From: Euglena gracilis
Taxonomy: Eukaryota; Euglenida; Euglenophyceae; Euglenales
Length of the DNA: 64,000 nucleotides
Direction of reading: 5' to 3'
Assembly (NCBI GenBank): GCA_039621445.1
Contig: CP154956.1
Coordinates: 44,497,291 to 44,561,290, forward strand
The position numbers and the translations under genes are program-made. This document shows, one piece after another, positions 13,201 to 41,300 of the stretch. The notes under the pieces are model-generated. The model did no database searches and was not told the DNA's origin. It worked only from the letters and a program-made list of their open reading frames with translations. Each line of letters starts with the position of its first letter. Position 1 is the stretch's first letter.

Positions 13201-16178
13201 ATGCAACGCTGCACACAAAAGGCACTGAAGAAAGTGGACCGCATGCACAACTGGAAATGGATTCCGGAGGGGCAATGCTTCATCATGCGTGGTGGTGTCG
13301 CCACAGTCAGCTGTGGACGACCAAAATTGTTTTGTGATGCATGGCTGGCTGTGCCACCTTCCTTCGCACCCACCCCCCTATGTTGTTGATGGGCCATGGC
13401 AGCTGGCCCTGGCTCAAGCCGGCTCCTCTGCATCCCAGCGTCCAAAGTCAGATACTAACAAGGTGATGGGCTCCGTGGTTGCGTTGGTGCAGGACCCCAC
13501 AGGTGAGCGTGTGTGTGCGCGGGTGTGTGCGTGTGTGGTGTGATGTGGTGTGGTGTGTGTGTGCGTGCGTGCGTGCGTGCGTGCATGTGTGCGCATATGT
13601 GTGTGTGTGTGCATGCGTGCGCGTGCCTTTGTGACAACCGGTGCAACTCCGCTTGCCATTCTGCATATAACCCTCGCTTGTGTATGCCTACGAGGGTCAC
13701 GTGTATAGTGCATGTGTATACATACCCAATGCAAACACCATTCGTACTTTGTCCTTCGTACTTTGTTTTTCATGCACGTCTTTCTTTGCTGGAGAAATGG
13801 GAAAGAGAGGGATGGGGAAATGGGATGGAGTCTGGCGGGTGGCTTGCACATCGGCCCCCAGCGCTTCATATCCACGGCCAACGACCAAGCCGGGGCCCTG
13901 GCCCCAGTCAGCGTACAGCCAGCCACCGTGGACCAGAGCCTCGTCCGCAAAGTAGTCCTCCAGCATGGGCGTGTGGGCGTAGTTGCCGATGACGGCGGAG
14001 TCCCCTGCGTGGGGGCGGGGCTGTGTCGGCCGGGGGGGGGGGGGGACAGGGCACACACACGCCCAGGGTCCAGACTTTGGAACCACAGACGAGGAGTTCG
14101 CTCTTGACGGAGTGAATCAGAATGCCCAAGCAAAAAAAATGTGCTTTTTGAGAGAACTCTGTGTTGTATTCCGGGCGGTTGTTCCCTATTTCACTTCTAC
14201 TCCATTCACTTTTTGCTCAATGTTTTTGTGACGTTTCAATTATTGTGTGTTTTTTGAAGGCAGACGGTTAGGTTGAGACGCAGCCCCGGGCACCACCCCA
14301 GCTGGTCCGGCTGTAGGGTGCTGTTGAGGTACACCTCGGCACCGAAGACATCGAACGCATCCCGGGTGGAGTGAGCTGCCATCGCAGCCCGCAGGGTTGG
14401 GGCTGGGCCGGGGCTTTGTGCCAAGCAGTGATAAACGCAATGCGCACCCCTGCCCCCCCCCCCCGGAAGGGTCGCGGGCTGGAACTGGGCAGATCTGACT
14501 CGCTGCACCCGGAAAAATCGAGGGAAAATGAGTGTGCCAGAGCACTACAAACCCAAATCCCGGCACGCCCCCTTTCAAGAGTCCAATATGCCTTCGCCAA
14601 ATCGCCCCCCCCCCCTCCCCCGAGGTGCGACCATCTCTCAAACGCTGCCACCAACGGGGGTTGCGGCCCAGAAAAGGCCGCCAGCTGGCAGAACACCTCC
14701 CAATTCAGTGGGTATTCTTCCCCATAACCGTGGTTTGAGTTGGCGACCAAATATAGCCCCCCTCCCTCTTGGGAAGTGCTGACAGGTACCGCACCAGCGG
14801 CAGCAAATATCCCGAAAATATTCCATTCTGACAGTTTCAGGCAATGAATTTCTCAATTCTGCTCCAAAGAAGGGAGAACAACCAAAATTTTGATTAAAAA
14901 TGGTGGGATTTGGGCAAAACAAGTGCTAAATTGTGCTGGGAAAATAAACACCTTTCGCCGTGGAAGTCTGGGTTTCTTGACCAAATGCAAACCCTCCCAA
15001 ATATAACCATATCCCCCCTCTGGGGGATGTGAAACCCCGCCCAACCAGGAAAAGCCGGTCCTGGTTCACCGCCCCCTCCCCCCACCCAAGGGGGGCGCGG
15101 CATTTCCGCAGGGGGTCCCGCCAAGCGGCGGCCCACCCCTCACCACCTCCTGCGTCAGGGGGTTGCTCCGGTTGTACACGGCGTTGCCGTTGATGTGCTG
15201 CCGGACGGCGGGCGCAGAGCCCCCACCGCCCCGACCCCCACCGACCCCCCACACTGCCCGAGGCCGTCCGGCCGGCGGAGGGCCGGGGGCGGCCGCGGCC
15301 GCGGCGGGGGGCCTGGCCGGGCGGCATGGGGAAGCGGTCCCACTGGTCGCCGCGGTAGAAGCTGCCCAGCACGGCGAAGGGGGCCCGGGCGGTGACCTCC
15401 TGGAGGAGGTCCAGCAGCCAGTTGGCCCGCCTGGGCCAGAGGTTTTTTTTTAAGACCCGGGGGGGAGGGGGTTCCGGACCCACCCACCCACCCCCTGGGG
15501 GGGGGCGGGGGGCTTGGGGGGGGCCATTTTTAAGGGGTCAATTTTGGAGTCCAAAAATTTTTCCGGCACTTAGTGTCGAAAATAAAACAAAACCCTGCCT
15601 CTGGTGGGGTACCCGCCCGTCCCGAACCCCGGGGGGGGGGGGGGGCTCAGACCCACCCACACCCTCCCGGCTCACGAAACTTAAAAAAAAACACTGTCCG
15701 GGGCGTGGTGTCCATCTCCATCATGAACCACGCGTTGGCCGTACCACCGCCTCTGGGTTGAGGCGGAGGGTGGCGCTCCGCCAATTAACACATCTCATCA
15801 CTGGATGGATAGGAAAGAGGCAAGTGGAATGGTGCCGTTTACATATTATATATATGTTATACATAATATTTCCATATATTACATAATATATATGTTAAAC
15901 ATGTAATATATACATATATATTATAATATATAATATATATGTGTGTGTATTATTTGTTTCATGGGGAAGATCGAGGTGAGTTCGGACGCAATGGCACAGA
16001 CCGGCGAAGCAAAGCGAAAGGCGGCTAGGGGCGGCGTAGGCGTATTCTCCCCAGGTGGTGTTTTCAAAGGCCTGCGCCATGGCCAAGAATTGCAGGTTGC
16101 AGCCAGGCAGGTGGCGAGTTCCAAGCGTGAAGGAAAATGAATGACTTGAACGGGAGGACGAAAAGCAACACTGCGTTG

Positions 16179-16266
<88 letters not shown>

Positions 16267-18616
16267 TGCACAAAATCGACTGGGTCATTCACCAAAATGA
16301 CCACAGCCAAACAGATAACCTGTGAGCTGGAGGATTGTAGAAAAGTGCTTTGCCCTCAAAAAGTGCACCTACCGCACAAAATGTGCCAGTGTGTAACTGT
16401 TTGATGTGTGGCAATTTGACAAATAATGCTGTCTGGAGGCAAGGCTTTCTTCAAAAAAAGAAAAAACGAGGCCAGCTGCAATTGGGCTGGGGTAGAACAG
16501 ACCCGGAGAGCCCGAACTGCAAAAGGCACCAATGTCAGCTGAACAAATTTTAAATCTCACCCAGCAACCCAAACAATTTGGGCAGTAAATGCAATCCTTT
16601 TTGTCTTCGAGCGGGCCGAACCACGCTGAAAATGACTGCGTGGCTCAGATTTTTTGGGTTAAAAACGAAAGAAACCTTTGCAGAATTTTGGGTGAGGGCA
16701 GGGGGTCGACGCTGGGAAAAGACTGTCGGCTGGGTGGAACCCCAGCCCTGGAGATGGGCCCAAAGCAACAAAATACCACGTGTTTTCCACAAAGAGCCCC
16801 TTCCTGCCCGTTCCCTTTTGTGCGCAATGGTTAACGTTTGTCGCTGCAAATGCAAGAGCCTCCTGAAACATCCGTGGATAAGCCTCAGGAAGCACCAGAG
16901 TCCAAGTGTTTTTGAAAAGGTTCTGAGCCTGGATTGGGGGGGGGCTCAATCTCTCTGGACCTCTCCTCCTATGATTGTCGCCTCCAGACCCAGTGGCTTG
17001 AGTGTCACCCTGAATGCCCAGTCAGTCAACATTGTCAGGGTATATTCGCACCCATCCTGCCTTGTATTGCGCAATGGGCTGGGAACGTGGTTTGCTGAAT
17101 TGCGCCAGAAAAGGGCTTCTGCTGCCAAAGCGTTGTGGTGTGTACCAGTTTGGCTGTGTACCCTGCTTCTGGTTCAGTCAATGCCATCCCAGGATGAGTT
17201 CCCATAACCTGATAACCACAACCCAATAAAGGCATCGGGCGTACACATTTTAGGGGCGTAATCTCAAACCGTCGGTGTGCACTTATTGGCACTGTGCGCT
17301 GATAAAGGACAATCCAGAAATGTCTCAAAAGTTTGTTGGCCTTTTGTTGGCAACGTATGCCATGTGGGCCTCCTTGCTCACCGAAGTCGAAGTGCGGATG
17401 GTTTGCCGCAGAACACAGCCCGCCGCCGCCTGCTCCGGGCCTTTTACCCAGTCGGGGTTGTCCAGGGACTCGTCGGGCAGGTAGACGTCGTCCTCTGGAG
17501 GGATGAAGGCGGAGACGGCGCGGATGCGGCGGAAGCACGACGGCCACAGCGAACTGGCAGCTGGGTCGGGGCGTGTGTGCCCCGTTAAAGGGGGCTGGAA
17601 GCCGGGCAATTGGTGAACAGGTCAGACCTCGCGATGGGCTCCCTAACCCCCCAAAAAATAACCAGCTGCAAATTCAAACCTGGCAGGCATTCATGGTAAA
17701 GCCACACAGATCGCAGATTCCCCACGCAGATGACTGAACACTCCCAACCAACTCTTTTGAACCAAAATCTAGGTTGAAAAAAGTTGCAGACTTCCTGTGA
17801 CTAAAGGCGGGACAGAAGCGGGGCTGCTTGTGCCTCAAAAAATGCACACTGAGGGGGAAGCTGCACTACAATGCAGCCGCCCCAGGGCGCTCTCATTAGC
17901 CTGTTGAGCGTTGAACTCGCGGATGATGGTTTGGGTGGCGTTGGCCGCCTCCGCGTCCGCCGTTAGGTTCTGGCTGAAGCACAGGAAGAGGTCCACGGGG
18001 ACGGCGGGGCCGGTGGCACACGGCGGGTAGGCGGTCCAGCCGTCGAAAGAGGGCACCAGCTTGGCCCCACGGCCCACTGTGAGGTCGCTTGCCCCCCACC
18101 CCCCCCCTGCACTGAAATTGGTTACTGGTAAAGGAGCGGGTGCAACCCTCCTAGAGTGATTCGCCCCACGCAACACGAAGCTTCAACGCACTGCTGCCGA
18201 TGTGGGGAACACGGGTGGCACACCTCCGCCCCATACTTATGTGCAACGGTACTTTCGCCCCCACAGCTGTGGGTACACGGTTACCCCACCCGTCCAACTG
18301 ACCTTGGACCAACTGACCAACGGACCACCCGTCCAACTGACCAGTTTTCAGCGTCGTTTGTGCGTCCAACGCTTTTCGGCGATTCAGGCCGAGCGAGCAA
18401 TCAGGTGGATATCCTTTTGGGAGGCCCCGGCCTCCGTTGCGGATCCGGCTCTCCCCCTCCAATGTGCATCACTCCGTCGCTATGGCACAGCGGGCCGTGC
18501 CTGGCGGAGTCTGTCGGTGCAAAGGGGCGGATGATGGCCAAATTGCTGACGCCGGCGGAGGGTACCACGCAGCCCGCGGCCAGGCACAGGGCAAGGAGAG
18601 GGCTCAGGAAGCCCAT
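10245..18616 (-). CDS. gene F: secretory glycosyltransferase-like protein (HINGNAxY motif family)
   Basis: The start ATG at 18614-18616 opens a signal peptide ([18 protein letters not shown]) and lies 14 bases after a pyrimidine-rich CCCCGCAG, a likely spliced-leader site. Exons: 18473-18616, 17867-18076, 17436-17553, 15988-16098, 15700-15752, 15319-15431, 15144-15209, 14294-14375, 13850-14004, 12379-12617, 12101-12238, 11903-11930, 11551-11569, about 11102-11260, about 10768-10840, and a last exon ending in the stop at 10245. Motifs in order: [37 protein letters not shown] with an acidic D-T-T-P patch, [35 protein letters not shown] and FLYTNVFF. I recall this motif series from nucleotide-sugar transferase-like proteins of algae and protists; the family assignment is from memory and tentative. 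N-x-S/T sites and cysteines fit the secretory pathway. At least four introns are nonconventional. Confidence 0.6.
11570..11902 (-). mobile_element. nonconventional intron: CGCGGC-rich MITE with perfect 8-base duplication
   Basis: The element 11575-11899 begins CAGACTTTCATTTAGTG and ends CACTAAATGAAAACCTG, a long inverted pair, and is flanked by GTTGGGTC on both sides (11567-11574 and 11900-11907, 8 of 8). The interior repeats CGCGGCGCAC and CGCGGCACAC with short A/T runs. On the minus strand, cutting three bases before CAG and five after CTG joins codons for CPSACHETQ to LCVFIW in one frame. The small exon so formed has an AG acceptor at 11931-11932 and a GTGTGT donor at 11545-11550. This is the clearest case in the window of a transposon-like insertion acting as an intron. 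Confidence 0.85.
12072..12100. repeat. (CA)n microsatellite
   Basis: A CA dinucleotide run abutting the donor of exon 12101-12238 of gene F; the donor GTGTGT is itself part of the repeat on the minus strand. Confidence 0.9.
12710..12876. repeat. (CCCACA)n hexanucleotide repeat
   Basis: About 27 near-perfect copies of CCCACA with one CCCGCA variant. It lies in an intron of gene F between exons 13850-14004 and 12379-12617. All six frames stay open across it, which creates long false proteins such as poly-ThrPro. Confidence 0.95.
13500..13630. repeat. GT/GC-rich dinucleotide repeat
   Basis: Alternating GTGTGT and GCGTGC runs in an intron of gene F. The purine-pyrimidine alternation could favour left-handed DNA; no coding content. 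Confidence 0.85.
15210..15318 (-). mobile_element. nonconventional intron in gene F (109 nt) with 7/8 target duplication
   Basis: On the minus strand the intron starts GGC-CAG and ends CTG-CGCCC. The octamer before CAG is CGCCCGGC and the octamer after CTG is CGCCCGCC, 7 of 8 alike. Removing it joins the codons of RFPMPP to [13 protein letters not shown] in one frame. No GT donor or AG acceptor is present at the cut points. Confidence 0.8.
15432..15699 (-). mobile_element. nonconventional intron in gene F with inverted CAG...CTG ends
   Basis: Minus-strand ends are CAGTGTTTTTTTTTAAG and CTTAAAAAAAAACCTCTG, an inverted pair. The 3+5 rule joins MEMDTTPR to RANWLLDLL with the split arginine codon restored. 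Flanking octamers GCCCCGGA and GCCCAGGC match at 6 of 8. The interior holds the CCAAAAATTTTTCCGGCAC motif shared with other elements of the window. Confidence 0.85.
15838..15946. repeat. A/T-rich TATA-type repeat
   Basis: ATATATAT-type low-complexity sequence in an intron of gene F. No gene seen. Confidence 0.85.
16099..17435 (-). other. long nonconventional intron in gene F
   Basis: On the minus strand the exon codes ...DWVKGP and the intron starts GAG-CAG; it ends CTG-GCTGC and the next exon opens with NLQFLAMAQ. The join creates GPNLQF, which fits the motif order of the family. No AG lies at the 3' cut and no GT at the 5' cut. The intron contains the (CA)n run at 16180-16264. The octamers around it are not similar, so if it arose by insertion the duplication has decayed. 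Confidence 0.7.
16180..16264. repeat. (CA)n microsatellite
   Basis: About 42 uninterrupted CA units inside the long nonconventional intron of gene F. Confidence 0.97.
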
Positions 18617-18631
18617 CCCAAAAAAAAAGCT
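18617..18631 (-). promoter_or_regulatory. candidate spliced-leader acceptor of gene F
   Basis: The minus strand reads CACCCCCCGCAG directly before a T-run and then the ATG at 18616. A pyrimidine-rich AG only 14 bases before the start codon fits trans-splicing of a spliced leader. This is inference; no spliced-leader RNA gene was seen in the window. Confidence 0.4.
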
Positions 18632-19260
18632 GCGGGGGGTGAGACAGCAGGGCCTTCGGATGCAACAATGCCCGGATGCTGCCACCCCCCCTTCCCACGG
18701 CAAATATTCCACACACACTGGCAAGGACTGCGGCAATGGCACCATATCCAACCTCGCCCTAACCCTTGCTGAAATGCACCAATTGCATTCTTAAACTCAA
18801 ATGCACATTGTCGACAAGCCTGCCCACACGAGAGAAAGCTCAAAGGATCCGACACAGCCTCTGATCTGTCCCCAAAATTTACATATTTCGAGACCTCTAA
18901 ACAACCTCCACGTTTTTTGATATTCCTTTAAAATGCAACCCGCTTTGACATCATATCCAAAGATTGGACGCCACAAGATCCACAGAACTTTCTTTGGCTT
19001 TCCGACTTGAACAGATTCATTTGACCTCACCATAAACACACAGGGTGGGTGCCTCAAAGAAGCAGGCCAAGACGACCTTTATGGGAGGCGCATATGTCAA
19101 ACGTCAACACATCAATCGAAATTCGAAGCCTTCAGTGCAATTCAACATTTTCTTTAGGTTTGCATGTTCTGGTGAGAAATGTACAGGGGACGGGTCAGCA
19201 ATATTACAAAAATGAGGGAGGATTTCAGTGAATAAAACACACCAAAGGGAGGTGGATGGC

Positions 19261-37089
<17,829 letters not shown>

Positions 37090-37741
37090 GGGCCCGGAGG
37101 GAGGGGGAGGGAGGCGATGCCTGGCGAGGAGGAGGAGGCCGGGCGACGTACCGCGGAAAAGGAGTGACCTGACGCAACATATGGGGCTGCTGGTTGCGCC
37201 GGCAACCCCCAAGCCAGCCCAACACCCAAGGCTCCAGAGGGAAACATTGGTGAGGGGAGAGAGCTTCCTCAGCTTTGATCTATCGGATTTCCTGTCTGTG
37301 CTCGGTGTGCTTTTCTTTTGGGACAATTGTTGAGAAGAACCGCCCCGATCGGCTGCAAACAGATGCCCAGTGTTCTGCCAGAGATGGCCAAGCTGACTCA
37401 GTCGTGCACACTTGAAGAATAATGCAAGGCTGCCGCCACCAGAAAGGAAAGATGGATGTCGCCGAGACGAAGCGCTCCCCTTTTGCAATCAATATCTTTG
37501 CAACCTTGGCGCCGCTCACAGCACTGCGCTGGTCATGCACAAACACATACATTGGTGTTGGTAAGTATTGCATCGGTCAGAAAGAGGACAAGAAACACAT
37601 CGGACACAACAAGGATGACGGTCAGGAACAAGAGGGGGGAAGTGCCCATTCCATTAATCCAAAGTGGCCCTGCAATCCGGAATCCACACAAACTCCGCCG
37701 CGGTACCCAGCACCTCCAACGGTCACCGCGATGGTCCGGGC

Positions 37742-38146
37742 CAGGCATTTGCTTAAGGACCCCCGGGGGGGGGGGGGTACTGGCTAGCCAATCGGCTAGA
37801 CACTGAAAAAAGGGGACTAGCTAGACCCCCCCTCCCCCGGGGGGGGGGGGGGTCCGGGGGTCCCCCGGACTGGAAAAATGAGGTTTTTAACAGGTTTTGG
37901 GCTGATTTTGTTCCAAAAATTCCCAAAAATGGCCAAAAACGGGCATTTTGGGCCATTTTGGGGGGTCCCAAAAAATTTTTCGGCGCTTCGCGCCGGTCAC
38001 TGGAAAAAAAATTTTCCACTAGCTAGCCCTGCTAGCAGACCCCCCCGGGGGGGGTCTGGTAGAAAACCCACTAGCCAAAATTGGACTAGCTGCAGTCCAG
38101 CCCCCCCCCCCGGGGGGGGTACTGCAATCCCTTAAGCAAATGCCTG
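37742..38146. mobile_element. CAGGCATTTG-ended MITE between genes D and E
   Basis: Starts CAGGCATTTGCTTAAGG and ends CCTTAAGCAAATGCCTG, a perfect 17-base inverted pair. Flanks GTCCGGGC and ATCCGGCC match at 6 of 8. The interior has the AAAAAATTTTTCGGCGC and CTTCGCGCCGG hairpin motif and C/G-run palindromes. It begins 18 bases beyond the stop codon of gene D, so it lies in the 3' UTR or intergenic gap rather than in coding sequence. It shares ends and interior with 56955-57308. Confidence 0.85.
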
Positions 38147-38163
38147 ATCCGGCCGGGCCTGCC

Positions 38164-38395
38164 TCACAGGCCCTGCTTACAGGCGGCAGCGGGGTTCATG
38201 GCACTGCCGGCCGGGCAGGCAAAGGCGGCGGCAAAGGCGGTGGACAGCGCCGCACTGCCGCGCACCGCGGCCCGGGGGTCGGCCGGCGTGGGCGGCGCGG
38301 CGGGGTCGGCCGGGGCGGCACACCGCGGCTGCTGGGCGGCGACCCACCACAGCTGGTCGTTGGTGAGCCGTTGGTCGAGGGGGGCGGAGGCAGGG
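38164..38395 (-). CDS. M13 C-terminal exon
   Basis: Codes [16 protein letters not shown] at the start and [19 protein letters not shown] at the end, followed by the stop at 38164. M13 proteins end F..AF.C..gs.MNP...C.(v)W; here the usual terminal Trp is replaced by a short K-Q-G-L tail. Confidence 0.9.
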
Positions 38396-41300
38396 CTGGG
38401 GGGGGGGGGGGATGGACGCCCCATCCAGGCATTTTTTCTGAAATGCACAGAAGACACACACACACACAAAACAGTGGCGGATCGCTTGCTGAAGCCCTCT
38501 TCCCGAGGGAACCCCGTGCAGCTCCCAAGCAGGCTGCTTACCTCAAACCTAGGGGTCTTCTGAACTAAAGTGGGGGCCAGCTCAGTGTGCTGGGTTGAGT
38601 TGGGAATTTCGATACGAAATGCCAATTTTATTTTGATATGATAAAAATGGGTTGAGAATGGTCAAAAAATGGTGCTTTGGCTGAAAAACTCAGTTCAATT
38701 CAGCCGGAGTTTGGTTTCCCAGCCAGATCCAGCGCAGCAGCCAACACATCCCTGGCCAGCAGCCTCTTCGCACCCTCTCCCCCCTGCCTTTTTCCAGCCT
38801 GGCCGGCTCCTGCACGCCTGTATGAAAGCAACTGTGGATTGAAGACGGCAACCCTGGACAGATGGCTGTTGCGCTTCCTGCTGCTGCCAAGTGGCATACG
38901 CCAAGGCCAGCCAGCTCCCCCAGGCCGCCAGGAACCAGGGATGGGCGGCAGGCCAAGGCACGGAACATCGCAGCGGGAGTCCGATGGAACACAACCTCCG
39001 ACACTGGAATGGGAGTGTCAGGCACCGACGGGGGCTGTGCCATCGGATGTGCGGCTGGCCGTGAACTCACCCGCAGGGGGAGGGAGCGCCGGCTGCTCGC
39101 TTGGAGGCCGATGTAGTCCTTCTGGACGACGGCCATGTCCAGGAGGGACGGGGGAACGGCGAGACCGGCCGCTGCCAGCGACGAGTACACCTGAAGGGGG
39201 GGAGAACTCTTTCGACGGACGGAGAGGACAACGCCGGCAATCGGGGTGGGGTGGGTCGACACACCGGAAAGGCGGATTGCCTGGCACCACTTTTTGAAGG
39301 ATCCAGCCAGACAGACCACAGAGCGGGAGCGGACCATTTGCACCCTGATTTCGGATGGCAACCACGACCGATTTCTACACACACTCACTCACTCACTCAT
39401 CCCCCAACAACACAGCACTCGTCATCCCCCAAGACAAAGACCAGACAGGAGTAACTTTGGAGGGGGGAGCTGGACAACAGTCTTTCAGTATTGTCAGCTC
39501 TGGAAGCTGTACAATTGCTGGTCGTGCATAAGGCTGCGAGGAAGATAAAACAATCGAAAAAATTTTCCTTGTGGATTCCAGCGCAACCTAAACTCCGATG
39601 AAAGCCTGCAGAAAACCTTTGAGCAAGAACATTCAACCAACTGTAAAGATAACCGTTGCCACAAGGGAAGAGTTGGCATTGGACCAACAGAAATACCTGC
39701 GTGATGCACGGGGGGAAGGCGTCGCGCCCGAGGTAGACGTAGTTCTCATACGAGTACGCGTCCCACACCGGCTGGAAGCGCCCGGCGCTGTCGTAGCGCA
39801 GCCCGTCGAACGACACAAGCTCCGCCATCGCCCGGCTGATCCGCTGCCCCAGCAGCGCCACGTTGAGCGTGGGCCCGCTGGAGGGGCTGTACCGGGGCCT
39901 GCCTGGCGCATAATCGCCCAATTGGAGCAGGGATGATGGACACCGCCGTCGCATGAAAACCTGAGGTGCACAGGCACACTGGGTGCCCAAAGGCAGTGCC
40001 GGGGTCAGTTAAACATTTCCCCCATTACCCTCCCCTGGCACCTCGAAGGCCTGAGCATTCAACGCATTCGAGTTCCTCCAAAAAACAAAATATATAAGGT
40101 GGGTCAAGAATGGTCGAAAAATGGTGATTTTGAGGCTGTCCGGGCAATTTGGCTGAACAATTCAAGTCAATTCAGCCACATGCCTGTGTTTGAGTTTGTT
40201 TGGTGCTTGCCTGCCTCGATGCAAACGCCGATGAAAGCGGAGATTCCACCGCATGGAAGCTTCATTGCTTTGTTTGACGTCACAGTCGCCCGAGAAAGCC
40301 AACCAATGAACCTACCCCCCCCCCATATATGGGGATTAAAGTATACACTTGCATCGTCCGACACACAGTGGGGTTTCACAAAACAGCCTTTCAGCAAAAC
40401 ATTCGGGTCGCCGCTGCAGCTGGGACAGAGAACCACGGAGAGCCACCGTTCGCACCGCCTGCCCTTCAGCGCCGGGCGGGGCAGGGCCGGAGGGTGGCGG
40501 CCGCCGGGACGAGGACGGCGTTCTTGGTGGGCACGGCGGCCACCGCGGCGTCCCAGGGGCCGAGGGCGCCCCAGTGGGAGTTGTCGCGGGGCACCTGCAG
40601 CGCCCGCTGGACTTCCGCATCCCATAGGGCGGGCGGGGGCAGTGAGGCAGGTGGAGGGGGGGAAGGGGGAGGGGAAACAGAGGGCAGAACAAAAATATAA
40701 AGTTTAATATTTTGTGCATTTAAAATATGTATACAAAATATAAATATTAAATGTGTATGTTTAATATTTATAAATATACAAAAGTATATAATATAATATA
40801 TAATATAAATGAAGAAAAATATGTGGGCAGTAGCTTTGTTGAAAAACAGTCAGCAGGATTCGGTTTTACAAATTATCTCAAAAAACAGGGTGCTGGAATT
40901 CCTTTTTTCAAAAAAAGCACGGGTTCCTTTTGGAGTTGCGTGCCACTTCAACCAGGCAGATGCCGGAGGGAGGTCTCTGGCCACAAGAAAACCAAAAGCA
41001 ATAGTGGTCATCCGATCCGCTGTCATGTCAGGGAGGGGCCAACAACCCACACTGGAGCAGCCATTTCAGCCCACTGGTTTGCAGTTCAGGTCCCAACTTC
41101 CACAGCTTCGGCCCACCAAAGCATCAGAAATCACTGGGCAGGACTGTGAGGCTGAGGTTGAACGAAGAGACGTTGGTAGTGTTGCCATTGAAGTCTGTGG
41201 GAGAAAGCACACTCAGGGCAGGCGAAATGGTTCAGTGGTGCAGCATGTGCAAATGCCACAAATTTTGTTTTCTTTTTGTGATAAAAGCCCCCCCAAAAAA

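Noticed and set aside
17867-18076. Alpha-carbonic anhydrase, suggested by [10 protein letters not shown] resembling the YxGSLTTPPC motif
   Set aside because: The neighbouring exons in the same gene lack carbonic anhydrase zinc-histidine motifs and instead follow the glycosyltransferase-like series.
38860-38970. M13 exon carrying the ENxAD third zinc ligand
   Set aside because: The open segment does not contain a recognisable ENIAD-like motif, so it is listed only as a possible exon.
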